Source of the DNA: Azospira inquinata
GTDB taxonomy: Bacteria > Pseudomonadota > Gammaproteobacteria > Burkholderiales > Rhodocyclaceae
Length of the DNA: 64,000 nucleotides
Reading direction: 5' to 3'
Assembly: GCF_018905915.1 (NCBI RefSeq)
Contig: NZ_CP064782.1
Coordinates: 2,232,001-2,296,000 of the forward strand
Made by a program: the position numbers and the translations under genes. Shown in pieces: positions 35,545 to 44,673 of the stretch (within the stretch, counting starts at the first letter, position 1; every line of letters begins with the position of its first letter). Below the pieces are notes generated by a model, which was not told where the DNA came from, did not search any database, and saw only the letters and a list, made by a program, of their open reading frames with translations.

Positions 35545-36891
35545 TCAGGCCTGGGCGGGAGCGTCCGGGGCACCGGCGGGTTTGCGGCGACGCCGCCGAC
35601 GCCGGTTCTTGTCGCCGCTGGTGGCGGGCATGAGCAGGGCGTGGCGTTCATCCCCTTCCGCCTGGAGAAAGGCTTTCCACCAGTCGGCCAGTTCCTGGTC
35701 CACTTCCCCGGCGGCGGCCCGGAGCAGGAGGAAATCGTAGCCCGCCTTGAAGCGGGGCTGTTCCAGCAGGGCGTAGGGGCGCTTGCCGGAGCGGTTTTCA
35801 AAACGGGGCTGGAGGGCCCAGATGTCCTTGATGTCCCCGGCGATGCGGCGGGTGATGGCGAGTTTTTCCGCCTGGACTTCCAGAGCCTCGTCCATGGCTT
35901 CAAAGAGGGCGGGAATGGGCCGTTCCCCTTCCGTCTTGCGCTTTTCCCAATGGGCCAGCACCTCGTTCCAGAGCAGGGTGGCGAACAGGAAGCCGGGGGA
36001 AATGGGCTTGCCTTCCCGCACCCGGCGATCTGTGTTTTCCAGGGCCAGGGCGATGAAGCGCTTGCCTTCCGGCTGCTCCAGCACCACGTCCAGCAGGGGT
36101 AGGAGCCCCCGGTGCAGCCCCTCTTCCCGCAGCTGGCGCAGGCAGGCCAGGGCATGGCCGGAGGTGAAAAGCTTGAGCATTTCGTCAAAGAGCCGGGCGG
36201 CGGGGACGTTTTCCAGCAGGGCTCCCATTTCCCGGATCGGGTTGCGGGCCGCCGGGTCGATGGAGAGGCCCAGCTTGGCCCCCAGGCGCACCGCCCGGAG
36301 CATGCGCACCGGGTCTTCCCGATAGCGCACCTTGGGATCACCGATCATGCGCAGGGTTTTCTGCTGCAGATCCGCCACCCCGTGGTGGTAGTCGTGGATG
36401 GTTTCTTCCGTGGGGTCGTAGTACAGGGCATTGACGGTGAAATCCCGGCGCGCTGCGTCTTCCGCCATGGAGCCAAATTCATTGTCCCGCAGCACCCGGC
36501 CGAAGCTGTCCGTGGGGGCGTTGTTGGCGTGCATGGCCCGGAAGGTGGTGACCTCAATGGTCTCCGCCCCCATCATCACATGGACGATCTGGAAGCGGCG
36601 GCCGATGAGGCGGGAGCGGCGGAAGCAGGACTTGACCTGTTCCGGCGTGGCATTGGTGGCCACGTCGAAATCCTTGGGGGGCAGCTTGGCCAGCAGGTCC
36701 CGCACCGCTCCCCCTACCACGTAGGCTTTGAAACCCCGCTGTTGCAGGGTTTCCACTACCCGCCGACTGCCGGAACTGAGATGCTCCCGTTTAATGCCGT
36801 GGCGCTTGAAGGGAATGATGGCGGGGTCGCTGGCAGGGTCAGCGGGCGCGTCTTTCTTGCCGAAAACGCGGTTGAGAAATTTGCGGATCAT
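35545..36891 (-). CDS. pcnB: Poly(A) polymerase PcnB
   Basis: 448 residues of the class II nucleotidyltransferase family. AYVVGGAVRDLL and the catalytic KDFDVATNA are near 54-80, FRRSRLIGRRFQIVHV near 90-105, RRDFTVNALYYDP near 150 and EDPVRMLRAVRLGAKLG near 195. A Lys/Arg-rich tail (NRRRRRRRKP) is consistent with RNA binding and with PcnB rather than a CCA-adding enzyme. PcnB adds poly(A) tails that promote RNA decay. ATG at 36891. Confidence 0.94.
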   Translation of the reverse strand: MIRKFLNRVFGKKDAPADPASDPAIIPFKRHGIKREHLSSGSRRVVETLQQRGFKAYVVGGAVRDLLAKLPPKDFDVATNATPEQVKSCFRRSRLIGRRFQIVHVMMGAETIEVTTFRAMHANNAPTDSFGRVLRDNEFGSMAEDAARRDFTVNALYYDPTEETIHDYHHGVADLQQKTLRMIGDPKVRYREDPVRMLRAVRLGAKLGLSIDPAARNPIREMGALLENVPAARLFDEMLKLFTSGHALACLRQLREEGLHRGLLPLLDVVLEQPEGKRFIALALENTDRRVREGKPISPGFLFATLLWNEVLAHWEKRKTEGERPIPALFEAMDEALEVQAEKLAITRRIAGDIKDIWALQPRFENRSGKRPYALLEQPRFKAGYDFLLLRAAAGEVDQELADWWKAFLQAEGDERHALLMPATSGDKNRRRRRRRKPAGAPDAPAQA

Positions 36892-36999
36892 CGCGATGTG
36901 AGGTGGGCGGAAAGCGCCGAAAAAATCAAAAAGGCCAAAGAAGGGGCCTGAAAAATCAATTGATTATAGCCCAGAGCGGCGGCTGCGTCGGGACAAACC

Positions 37000-37662
37000 T
37001 CAGCGCAGGCTGAGGATTTGCCAGTTTTCCTTCTCGGCCCGGCGCCGCAGGGTGGGGTCCGGATCCACCGCCACCGGGTGGCTGACCCGCTCCAGCAGGG
37101 GCAGATCGTTGTGGGAGTCGCTGTAGAACCAGCTGTCCGTGAAACTCCCCCAGCACAGGCCCAGGGATTCCAGCCAGGCCTCCACCCGGGTGATTTTGCC
37201 CCCCTGGAAGGAGGGGTGGCCCCGTACGTCGCCGGTGAATTGGCCCTGTTCCTGGGCCGGAATGGTGGCAATCAGGTGGGGAATGGCGAATTCCCGGGCG
37301 ATGGGACCGGTGACGAAGGCGTTGGTGGCGGTGACGATGGCGGTGAGATCGCCCCGCTCCAGGTGGCGCCCCACCAGTTGTCGGGCCGGGGCGCCGATCA
37401 TGGGCAGAATGCGCCGGGCCATGAAGTCCCGATGCCATGCATCTAGCCGTTCCCGGGGGTGGGCGGCCAGGGGCTGGAGCTGGAAGTCGAGGAATTCCCC
37501 GATGTCCAGGGTGCCTTCCTGGTATTGCTGGTAGAAGCGCTGATTGCGGGCTTCCTGGATTTCCCGGTCGAGAACGCCCTGTTCAATGAGGAACTGGGCC
37601 CATTCAAAATCGCTATCGCCGGAAAGCAGGGTGTTGTCGAGGTCGAAAAGTGCCAGATTCAT
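37000..37662 (-). CDS. HAD-IB family phosphatase (SerB/CicA-like)
   Basis: 220 residues. HAD motif I LFDLDNTLLSGDSD (nucleophile Asp7), motif II IVTATN, a lysine in GGKITR, and motif III YSDSHNDLPLL are all intact. Members of this subfamily include phosphoserine-phosphatase-like and CicA-like enzymes; the substrate is not evident. Its ATG overlaps the stop of a 53-codon ORF that itself overlaps the hda stop, implying one translationally coupled operon. Confidence 0.9.
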   Translation of the reverse strand: MNLALFDLDNTLLSGDSDFEWAQFLIEQGVLDREIQEARNQRFYQQYQEGTLDIGEFLDFQLQPLAAHPRERLDAWHRDFMARRILPMIGAPARQLVGRHLERGDLTAIVTATNAFVTGPIAREFAIPHLIATIPAQEQGQFTGDVRGHPSFQGGKITRVEAWLESLGLCWGSFTDSWFYSDSHNDLPLLERVSHPVAVDPDPTLRRRAEKENWQILSLR

Positions 37663-37820
37663 GGGGATGCGGGATGAGGAGTGGAGGGGCGGTGAAAACC
37701 GCTATGGAAGAGGGGAACCCGGACCAGGGGGCAGCGGCCCCGCTGGGTGGGGGGCAGGGGGGCGACCCGGGGCCAGGCCCGGCGCAGGCGGCTGATGGCC
37801 GGGGGCGTGATGGGTTTCAT
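37659..37820 (-). CDS. Putative 53-residue Pro/Arg-rich bridging ORF between hda and the HAD gene
   Basis: ATG at 37820 overlaps the hda stop codon (ATGA), and the TGA stop at 37661-37659 overlaps the HAD-gene ATG (ATGA again). The product, MKPITPPAISRLRRAWPRV..., is 53 residues, about a quarter proline, strongly basic and without a recognised domain. It may be a real small protein, or simply a short translated bridge that couples HAD translation to hda. The double four-base overlap is seen directly; function is not known. Confidence 0.45.
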   Translation of the reverse strand: MKPITPPAISRLRRAWPRVAPLPPTQRGRCPLVRVPLFHSGFHRPSTPHPASP

Positions 37821-38491
37821 CGGTTTTCTAAGCCTCCTTCGTGTTGCAGCACTTCCCGCAGCAGGGGCAGGGTGATGGGCCGTTGCTGTTCCAGGGAATA
37901 GCGATCCAGGGCCACCAGCAGGGCGCTTAAGCTGCCCATGTCCCGGGCGCTGCGGGAGAGGAGATAGGTGAGGGCGTCCCGGCCCAACTTGAGCTTGCGG
38001 GCGGCGGCCTGGGCCCCCAGGGCCGCCAGCTTTTCCTCATCGGAAAGGGGCAGGAGGCGGAAGATCAGGGCGGAGCCCAGGCGGGTGCGCAAATCTTCCC
38101 GCAGGGCCAGGGCGGCGGGGGGCTGGTCCGAGGCCACCAGCAGCTTGGCCCGGTGGCCGTTTTCTCCGGCCAGACGCAGGCGGTTGAAGTGGTTGAAGAG
38201 GGCCACCTGGCCCGCTTCGCTCAAGGCTTCCCCGTTATCCACCGCTAGGCCCGGGGCATCCCCGGGGAGGTTGGCCAGATCCGGGTCCTGCCGGGCATCC
38301 CCGTAGCAGAGGCCGGAAGCCCGCAGCAGGTGGGTTTTGCCGCTGCCGGTTTCACCCCAGAGGTGAAAGCTGAGCTGCCGGTCCCCCAGCCAGGCGGTGA
38401 GGGCGGCCAGGGCGGTGCCGTTGCCCCCGGGGACGAAATTGTCCAGGGTGGGCGGGGTGTCGGGAACCAGGTCCAGGAGCAGTTGGCGCAT
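37817..38491 (-). CDS. hda: DnaA regulatory inactivator Hda
   Basis: 224 residues of a DnaA-like AAA+ protein without the DnaA DNA-binding domain. MRQLLLDLVPDTPPTLDNFVPGGN opens it (the QLxLD-type clamp-binding motif is QLLLDL, residues 3-8), Walker A GETGSGKTH is near 46-54, VDN in place of a classical Walker B near 90, and sensor region RDMGSLSALLVALDRYSL near 190. Hda with the beta clamp stimulates ATP hydrolysis by DnaA and limits re-initiation. The ATG at 38491 overlaps the stop of the AI-2E transporter gene (TGATG), so the two are coupled. Confidence 0.92.
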   Translation of the reverse strand: MRQLLLDLVPDTPPTLDNFVPGGNGTALAALTAWLGDRQLSFHLWGETGSGKTHLLRASGLCYGDARQDPDLANLPGDAPGLAVDNGEALSEAGQVALFNHFNRLRLAGENGHRAKLLVASDQPPAALALREDLRTRLGSALIFRLLPLSDEEKLAALGAQAAARKLKLGRDALTYLLSRSARDMGSLSALLVALDRYSLEQQRPITLPLLREVLQHEGGLENR

Positions 38492-39558
38492 CAGGATTTC
38501 CGGTAGAAGGGGCTGGCCAGATAGGCGGCCTTCAATTGGCGCAGTCCCACCAGCAGGGCAGCGGAGGCGGGCAGGGCCAGGAGGATGCCGAAAAAGCCGA
38601 ACAGCTGGCCGAAGGCCAGGAGGGCGAAAATGACCGCAATGGGGTGGAGGCCGATCCGATCCCCCACCAGCAAGGGGGTGAGGATAAAGCTTTCCAGCAC
38701 CTGACCCAGGCCGAACACGGCCGCCACCCCCAGGGGGGTGCCCCAGCCGTCGAACTGGGCCAGGGCGGCCAGGCAGGCCAGGACCAGACCGGAGCCGTAG
38801 CCCACGTAGGGGACAAAGACCAGGAGCCCGGTGAGCAGGCCCACGGGCAGGGCGAAATTGAGGCCCACCAGCCACAGCCCCAGGCTGTAGTAGGCGGCCA
38901 GGATGACCATGACCAGGAGCTGGCCCCGGAGGAATTCGGCCAGCACCGCATCCACTTCCCCGCCGGTACGCCGGGCCCGTTCCTGGAAGCGGGGGGGCAC
39001 GAATTCCAGCAGGCGGCCCACCAGCATGTCCCAGTCCCGGAGCAGGTAGAACAGCACCACGGGGAGGAGAAAGAGATTGGCCACAAAGGCCACCAGGGCC
39101 AGGCCCCCGTTACCCAGGGTGGCCAGCAGATGGCGGGCCAGTTCGGAGAGCACGTCCTTGTGTTCGCTGGCCAGTTGGCCCAGGGCGGCCCCGTCCAGGG
39201 GCAGGGCCAGGCCCAAGTGTTGCTGAACCCAGGGGGCCACCCGGGTCTGGAGCATGCCCTGGGCGGCGGGCAGGCCGTTGATGAGGCGGGTGGCCTCCTG
39301 CTGCACCATGGGCACCAGGGTGAGCCCTAGGAGCACCACCAGCAGCACCAGGCCGAGCAGCACCAGGAGGGCAGCGGCGCCCCGGGGCAGGCGGTGACGG
39401 GTCAGCCAGCCCACCAGGGGATTGCCGATGTAGGCCAGAATGGCCGCCAGCAGGAAGGGAGAAAGGACGGGCGCCAGTTCTAAAGCCAGCCACAGACAGG
39501 CGGCGGCGAAGGCCGCCCAGAGCAGGGACTGGAGACGCAGGGTACGGGAGTCGGGCAT
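38491..39558 (-). CDS. AI-2E family transporter (PerM/YfgO-like)
   Basis: 355 residues with about eight membrane helices. VLSPFLLAAILAYIGNPLVGWL near the start, a central soluble segment (about 80-200, with QQHLGLALPLDG), and GLLTGLLVFVPYVGYG plus DRIGLHPIAVIFALLAFG in the second half are typical of the AI-2E/PerM family; the pattern P.VG....L is clear. Substrate is not known. The family member beside hda and divergent from purM is a conserved proteobacterial arrangement. Confidence 0.88.
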   Translation of the reverse strand: MPDSRTLRLQSLLWAAFAAACLWLALELAPVLSPFLLAAILAYIGNPLVGWLTRHRLPRGAAALLVLLGLVLLVVLLGLTLVPMVQQEATRLINGLPAAQGMLQTRVAPWVQQHLGLALPLDGAALGQLASEHKDVLSELARHLLATLGNGGLALVAFVANLFLLPVVLFYLLRDWDMLVGRLLEFVPPRFQERARRTGGEVDAVLAEFLRGQLLVMVILAAYYSLGLWLVGLNFALPVGLLTGLLVFVPYVGYGSGLVLACLAALAQFDGWGTPLGVAAVFGLGQVLESFILTPLLVGDRIGLHPIAVIFALLAFGQLFGFFGILLALPASAALLVGLRQLKAAYLASPFYRKS

Positions 39559-39564
39559 TTACGC

Positions 39565-39605
39565 TAAAATGCGGCTTTAACTCAGCTTTTCGGGCGCCCA
39601 TTCTA
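39565..39605. promoter_or_regulatory. Divergent -10 elements between the AI-2E gene and purM
   Basis: TAAAAT at 39565-39570 points to purM (ATG 39634). ATTCTA at 39600-39605 is TAGAAT on the minus strand, pointing to the AI-2E gene (ATG 39558). Both match -10 hexamers seen at other starts in this window; -35 elements are not clear. Confidence 0.45.
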
Positions 39606-39633
39606 CCATCCGGGCCGTCCGTCCCACCCATCT

Positions 39634-40716
<1,083 letters not shown>

Positions 40717-40748
40717 TTTGCCTTAAAACCAAGAAGAGGAGCTTGTCC

Positions 40749-41063
40749 ATGAAACTCGTCCTGACTTGCATCGCCACCCTGGCCGCCACCGCCCTGATCA
40801 GCGGTACGGCCCAGGCCTCCGAAGCTTTGGCCAAGTCCAAGAACTGCATGGGCTGCCACACGGTGGATAAAAAGCTGGTGGGCCCGGCTTACAAGGATGT
40901 GGCGAAGAAATACGCCGGCAACAAGGGGGCGGAAGCCGAACTGACCAAGCGCATCAAGGGCGGCAGCAGCGGCCTCTGGGGCGGCGCCCCCATGCCCCCC
41001 AACACCAATGTGTCCGATGCGGAGGCCGCTACCCTGGCCAAATGGGTGCTGTCCCTGAAGTAA
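40749..41063 (+). CDS. Class I c-type cytochrome (c-551/c5-like)
   Basis: 104 residues. A signal peptide ends at AQA (about residue 23). The heme-binding CMGCH is at about 33-37, [12 protein letters not shown] follows, and the axial methionine is in GGAPMPPN (about 82). The size, single heme and PMPPN motif match small periplasmic electron carriers of the c-551/c5 type. Ribosome site AAGAGGAG precedes the ATG at 40749. The partner oxidase or reductase is not in this window. It is followed by a terminator. Confidence 0.93.
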   Translation: MKLVLTCIATLAATALISGTAQASEALAKSKNCMGCHTVDKKLVGPAYKDVAKKYAGNKGAEAELTKRIKGGSSGLWGGAPMPPNTNVSDAEAATLAKWVLSLK

Positions 41064-41085
41064 TCCGTCTCAAGATCGTTTCCCC

Positions 41086-41124
41086 AAGCCCTTCGCCCGC
41101 TGCCGCGGCCGGAGGGCTTTTTAT
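41086..41124 (+). terminator. Probable terminator after the cytochrome c gene
   Basis: AAGCCCT at 41086-41092 pairs with AGGGCTT at 41113-41119, enclosing a GC-rich inner segment, and is followed by TTTATT. The stem is short with a long loop, so this is a moderate call. Confidence 0.65.
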
Positions 41125-41156
41125 TGGGGGCTTTTCCCGGCGGGTTGGCCCCAGGC

Positions 41157-41549
41157 TCAAGTCCTGAGCCGGGAACGGCGGGGGCGGGTCGGCTTAGGGG
41201 GCCTGGGGTTGCCCTGGGCGGCCCGGGCTCGGAGGGCGGCTCCCAGGGCGGAGCGGGCCCAGTCCAGGAGGACATCCGGGGAATCCAGGGCTTCTTCCGG
41301 CGCCCGGTAATAGTTCATGGTGGCGGTCTTGCCCGCCCGCTGATAGGAAAAGGGGGCTAGGTCCCGAGCCAGGAAGCGGGGCCGGTTTTCCCCATCCACC
41401 TTGAGCCAGAGTTCGTCGTCGATAACGATGGCGAACATCATGCCGTCCAGAAACAGGCCCTTGCCGCTGAACATACGCCGTACCCCCACCGGGCCCAGGG
41501 GGGCCAAGCCTTCCAGCAGATAGTCCAGATACTCCGAGCTGACCGCCAT
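41157..41549 (-). CDS. TfoX N-terminal domain protein
   Basis: 130 residues. YLDYLLEGLAPLGPVGVRRMFSGKGLFLDG is the TfoX_N pattern (L..L..LG.V..R.MFGG.GLF.DG), continuing with MFAIVIDDELWLKVD and FSYQRAGKTATMNYYRAPEEALD. The last 30 residues are Arg/Pro-rich. Full-length TfoX regulates competence, but single N-terminal-domain proteins like this have no defined role. The ATG at 41549 lies 4 bases past the miaA stop, so they are likely co-transcribed. Confidence 0.86.
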   Translation of the reverse strand: MAVSSEYLDYLLEGLAPLGPVGVRRMFSGKGLFLDGMMFAIVIDDELWLKVDGENRPRFLARDLAPFSYQRAGKTATMNYYRAPEEALDSPDVLLDWARSALGAALRARAAQGNPRPPKPTRPRRSRLRT

Positions 41550-41553
41550 GGGT

Positions 41554-42501
41554 CTAGGCCTGGAGAAAGGCCCGCACCCGGGTGGCCACCTGGGCGCTGA
41601 GGTCGGGAGCCAGGCAGTCGAATACCTCCGCCGTGGGATCGGCCCGCAGCCAGGTGATCTGGCGCTTGGCCAGCTGACGGGTGGCGAAAATGCCCCGGTC
41701 CGCCAGTTCCACCGCCGGGGCCTGTCCTTCCAGCACCTCCCAGGCCTGGCGGTAGCCCACGCAGCGCATGGAGGGCAAGTCCCCATGGAGCTGGTATTTG
41801 GCCCGCAGCATGGCCATTTCTTCCATGAAGCCCGCCTCTAACATGGCTCGGAAACGGTCGGCGATACGCTGGTGCAGCGCCGACCGGTCCGTGGGAGCCA
41901 GAGCCAGGGGCAGCAGTCGGTAGGGCAGGGGGGCGGGGCGCTGTTCGGCCAGCAGGGCGGACATGGGCCGCCCGGTGAGGCGGATGATTTCCAGGGCCCG
42001 CTGGATGCGTTGGGGATCGGTGGGATGGAGACGGGCGGCGGTGGCCGGGTCGAGCCGGGCCAGTTCGGCGTGGAGGGTGGGCCAGCCCCGCTCCCGACCA
42101 TCCGCCTCCAGGGCCGCCCGCAGGGCTGGATCGGCCTGGGGCAGGTCGGACAGGCCCTGGCGCAGGGCTTTGAAATAGAGCATGGTGCCCCCCACCAGGA
42201 GGGGAATGCGGCCCCGGGCGGCGCTTTCCCCCATGGCGGCCAGGGCATCCTCCCGGAAGCGGGCGGCGGAATAGGCTTCCTCCGGGCTGAGAATATCCAC
42301 CAGCCGGTGGGGGAAGCGGGCCAGGGTGGCCCGGTCCGGCTTGGCCGTGCCGATGTCCATGTCCCGGAAGACCAGAGCCGAATCCACGCTGATCAGGTCC
42401 ACGGGCAGGGCGGCTGCCAGCTCCAGGGCCACGGCCGTTTTGCCGCTGGCGGTGGGCCCCATGAGCAGCAGGGCGGGGGGCAGGGGGGGGCTCAGGGACA
42501 T
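41554..42501 (-). CDS. miaA: tRNA dimethylallyltransferase MiaA
   Basis: 315 residues. P-loop [14 protein letters not shown], then [19 protein letters not shown] (family DSxQ/LxYxxMxIGTAKP, here with VF for VY), [14 protein letters not shown], and [13 protein letters not shown]. MiaA prenylates adenosine 37 of tRNAs reading codons that begin with U. I took the ATG at 42501; a TTG at 42519 is in frame. A run of eight G on the plus strand (42483-42490) lies at codons 4-7 and could slip. It follows mutL, the usual order in proteobacteria, with a small ORF between. Confidence 0.95.
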   Translation of the reverse strand: MSLSPPLPPALLLMGPTASGKTAVALELAAALPVDLISVDSALVFRDMDIGTAKPDRATLARFPHRLVDILSPEEAYSAARFREDALAAMGESAARGRIPLLVGGTMLYFKALRQGLSDLPQADPALRAALEADGRERGWPTLHAELARLDPATAARLHPTDPQRIQRALEIIRLTGRPMSALLAEQRPAPLPYRLLPLALAPTDRSALHQRIADRFRAMLEAGFMEEMAMLRAKYQLHGDLPSMRCVGYRQAWEVLEGQAPAVELADRGIFATRQLAKRQITWLRADPTAEVFDCLAPDLSAQVATRVRAFLQA

Positions 42502-42659
42502 GGGGGTGTTTCCGGGCAAGGGGCGCGGCGGAGGGGGCGCCCGGGGGCTAGGGCCGGGCTGACGTGGGCCAGGGCCTTGGTGTTCGGAGACGGAGGCAGG
42601 GCTTCCGGATGGTCTAGTCCACCGGGGCTGGTGCGGCCCATTGCTTGAACGGGAGCCAT
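42492..42659 (-). CDS. Putative 55-residue ORF bridging mutL and miaA
   Basis: The ATG at 42659 overlaps the mutL stop by one base (TAATG), and the TGA at 42494-42492 lies just inside the miaA start region, overlapping it by ten bases. The product is Pro/Ala-rich ([14 protein letters not shown]..., ending PETPPCP) with no recognised domain. In GC-rich DNA such open frames are common by chance, so this may only keep ribosomes moving from mutL to miaA. Low confidence as a protein. Confidence 0.25.
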   Translation of the reverse strand: MAPVQAMGRTSPGGLDHPEALPPSPNTKALAHVSPALAPGRPLRRAPCPETPPCP

Positions 42660-44554
42660 TACTGGCCCCGTAAAAAGAGCTTGTCCAGGTCCGCCATGGT
42701 CAGCTCGGTCCAGGTGGGGCGTCCGTGATTGCATTGGTCTGCCCGTTCCGTGGCTTCCATCTGACGCAGCAGGGCGTTCATTTCCGGCACGGTGAGCAGG
42801 CGGTGGGCGCGCACCGCCCCGTGGCAGGCCAGGGTGGCCAGGAGTTCATTGCGTCGGGCGGTGGTCACCTGGGTCACCCCGTGTTCCTGCAATTCGGCCA
42901 ACAGGCTGCGGCTTAAGGCCGCCGGGTCGCCCCCGGCGAGCAGGGCAGGCACGGCCCGCACCGCCAGCTGGGCCGGTCCGGCGGGGGCGATTTGAAAGCC
43001 TAGGGTTTCCAGCACTTCCCGGTGTTCCTCCACGGTGGCCAGTTCCAGGGGGGAGGCGCCGAACAGGGCAGGGATGAGCAGGGTCTGGGTGGCCACGGCC
43101 TTGCCGTCGTAGGCCGCCTTGAGCTTTTCGTAGAGGATGCGTTCGTGGGCTGCGTGCATATCCACCAGCACCAGGCCCCGGGGAGTCTGGGCGAGCACGT
43201 AGACCCCGTGGAGCTGGGCCAGGGCATAGCCCAGGGGAGGGACCCCTTCCTGCTCGGCGGGCAGGGCCACCGGGCCGGTGGGGGCGCTATTCCCGGGGGC
43301 CGAGCCAGGGGTAGGAGCGGCCCCATCCTCCCGGGCCTGGGCGGCCAGGGCCAGATAGGCGGTGGCGGCGGGCTCGGCCAGGCCCAGGGAGCTTTGCCGG
43401 GGCGTGTAATGACCCGGGGCGTAGGCAGCGGGGCGAAATCCCGGGGTGGGGGCGGCACTGTAGCTGCCCTGGGAAGCGGGTAGGGACCCCAGGGCCGGTA
43501 CGCTTCCGGGCACGGTGCCCCCTGGAGAGCCCGCCGGAATCTCCCCCGCCCGTTCCCCGATGGCCCGGGAGAGGGCCTGCTGCACCCCGTGGAAGACGAA
43601 CTGGTGTACCGCCCGGCCATCCCGGAAGCGCACCTCGGTTTTGGCCGGATGCACATTCACATCCACCGCCCCCGGGTCGATTTCCAGGAACAGGCAATAG
43701 CCCGGATGGCGGCTGTTGTGCAGCATGTCCTGGTAAGCCTCCCGCAGGGCGTGGGCGAGGAGTTTGTCCCGCACGAAACGGCCATTGACGAAGACAAACT
43801 GGGCGTCCCGGCCGGGGCGGGACCAGGCGGGCTGGGCGGCGTAGCCGGTGAGGGCGATGCCGCCGCTTTGGGCGTCCACCCGACGGGATTCGGCGAGAAA
43901 GTCGTCCCCCAGAATGGCCCCCACCCGGGCCGCCAGATCGCCCCGGGTCAGGCTCAGGCTGGCCCGACCGTTGTGGCTGAGGCTGAAAGCCACGTCCGGG
44001 TGGGCTAGAGCTACCCGTTTCAGGGCGTCCACGCAGTGGGCGAATTCGGTGGCAGCGGATTTGAGAAATTTGCGCCGGGCCGGGGTGTTGTAATAGAGAT
44101 CCCGCATTTCCACCACCGTACCCCCTAGAAGGGCGGCGGGCTCCGGCACGCCGTCCCCATGGGCGGCCAGCTTCCAGGCATGGCCGGATGCAGGATCGTC
44201 CCCCAGGCGGCTGGTGAGGGTGAGGCGGGCCACGGAGGCCACGGAGGCCAGGGCTTCCCCCCGGAAACCCAGGGTGCCGACCCGTTCCAGGTCTTCCAGA
44301 TTGCGAATCTTGCTGGTGGCGTGGCGGGTCAGGGCCAGGGCCAGATCGTCCCGGGCCATGCCCCGGCCATCGTCACTGACCCGGATCAGCTTGACCCCCC
44401 CTTCTTCCAACTGTACCTGGACGCTGGTGGCGCCTGCATCCAGGGCGTTTTCCAGCACCTCCTTGAGCACGGAGGCGGGGCGTTCCACCACCTCGCCGGC
44501 GGCGATCTGGCTGATGAGAAGGTCGGGGAGAACCTGGATGCGGGGTACGGGCAT
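42659..44554 (-). CDS. mutL: DNA mismatch repair protein MutL
   Basis: 631 residues. The GHL ATPase domain holds [38 protein letters not shown] and [12 protein letters not shown]. After a Pro/Gly/Ala linker (about 340-440) the C-terminal dimerisation domain contains [12 protein letters not shown], which fits the metal-binding endonuclease motif D[Q/M]HAxxExxxxE, so this MutL is probably the nicking type that works without MutH. The start at 44554 gives MPVPRIQVL, close to the standard MPRIQxL; a TTG at 44572 is in frame. No strong ribosome site. Confidence 0.96.
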   Translation of the reverse strand: MPVPRIQVLPDLLISQIAAGEVVERPASVLKEVLENALDAGATSVQVQLEEGGVKLIRVSDDGRGMARDDLALALTRHATSKIRNLEDLERVGTLGFRGEALASVASVARLTLTSRLGDDPASGHAWKLAAHGDGVPEPAALLGGTVVEMRDLYYNTPARRKFLKSAATEFAHCVDALKRVALAHPDVAFSLSHNGRASLSLTRGDLAARVGAILGDDFLAESRRVDAQSGGIALTGYAAQPAWSRPGRDAQFVFVNGRFVRDKLLAHALREAYQDMLHNSRHPGYCLFLEIDPGAVDVNVHPAKTEVRFRDGRAVHQFVFHGVQQALSRAIGERAGEIPAGSPGGTVPGSVPALGSLPASQGSYSAAPTPGFRPAAYAPGHYTPRQSSLGLAEPAATAYLALAAQAREDGAAPTPGSAPGNSAPTGPVALPAEQEGVPPLGYALAQLHGVYVLAQTPRGLVLVDMHAAHERILYEKLKAAYDGKAVATQTLLIPALFGASPLELATVEEHREVLETLGFQIAPAGPAQLAVRAVPALLAGGDPAALSRSLLAELQEHGVTQVTTARRNELLATLACHGAVRAHRLLTVPEMNALLRQMEATERADQCNHGRPTWTELTMADLDKLFLRGQ

Positions 44555-44673
44555 GGGGGGCGGCAAGGGCAAAGAAAGGAATTATAGCCGCAGGGGGCGG
44601 CGTGAATTGGTTTCCCGGCTGCCCGGTGCTTGCGGCTATAATCTTCCGAACGTCATGTACTGAACGGAAGTCC

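Noticed and set aside
42483..42490. G8/C8 tract at the 5' end of miaA as a phase-variation switch
   Set aside because: Eight bases in GC-rich DNA is not exceptional, the gene is a housekeeping one, and a similar C8 occurs inside surA.
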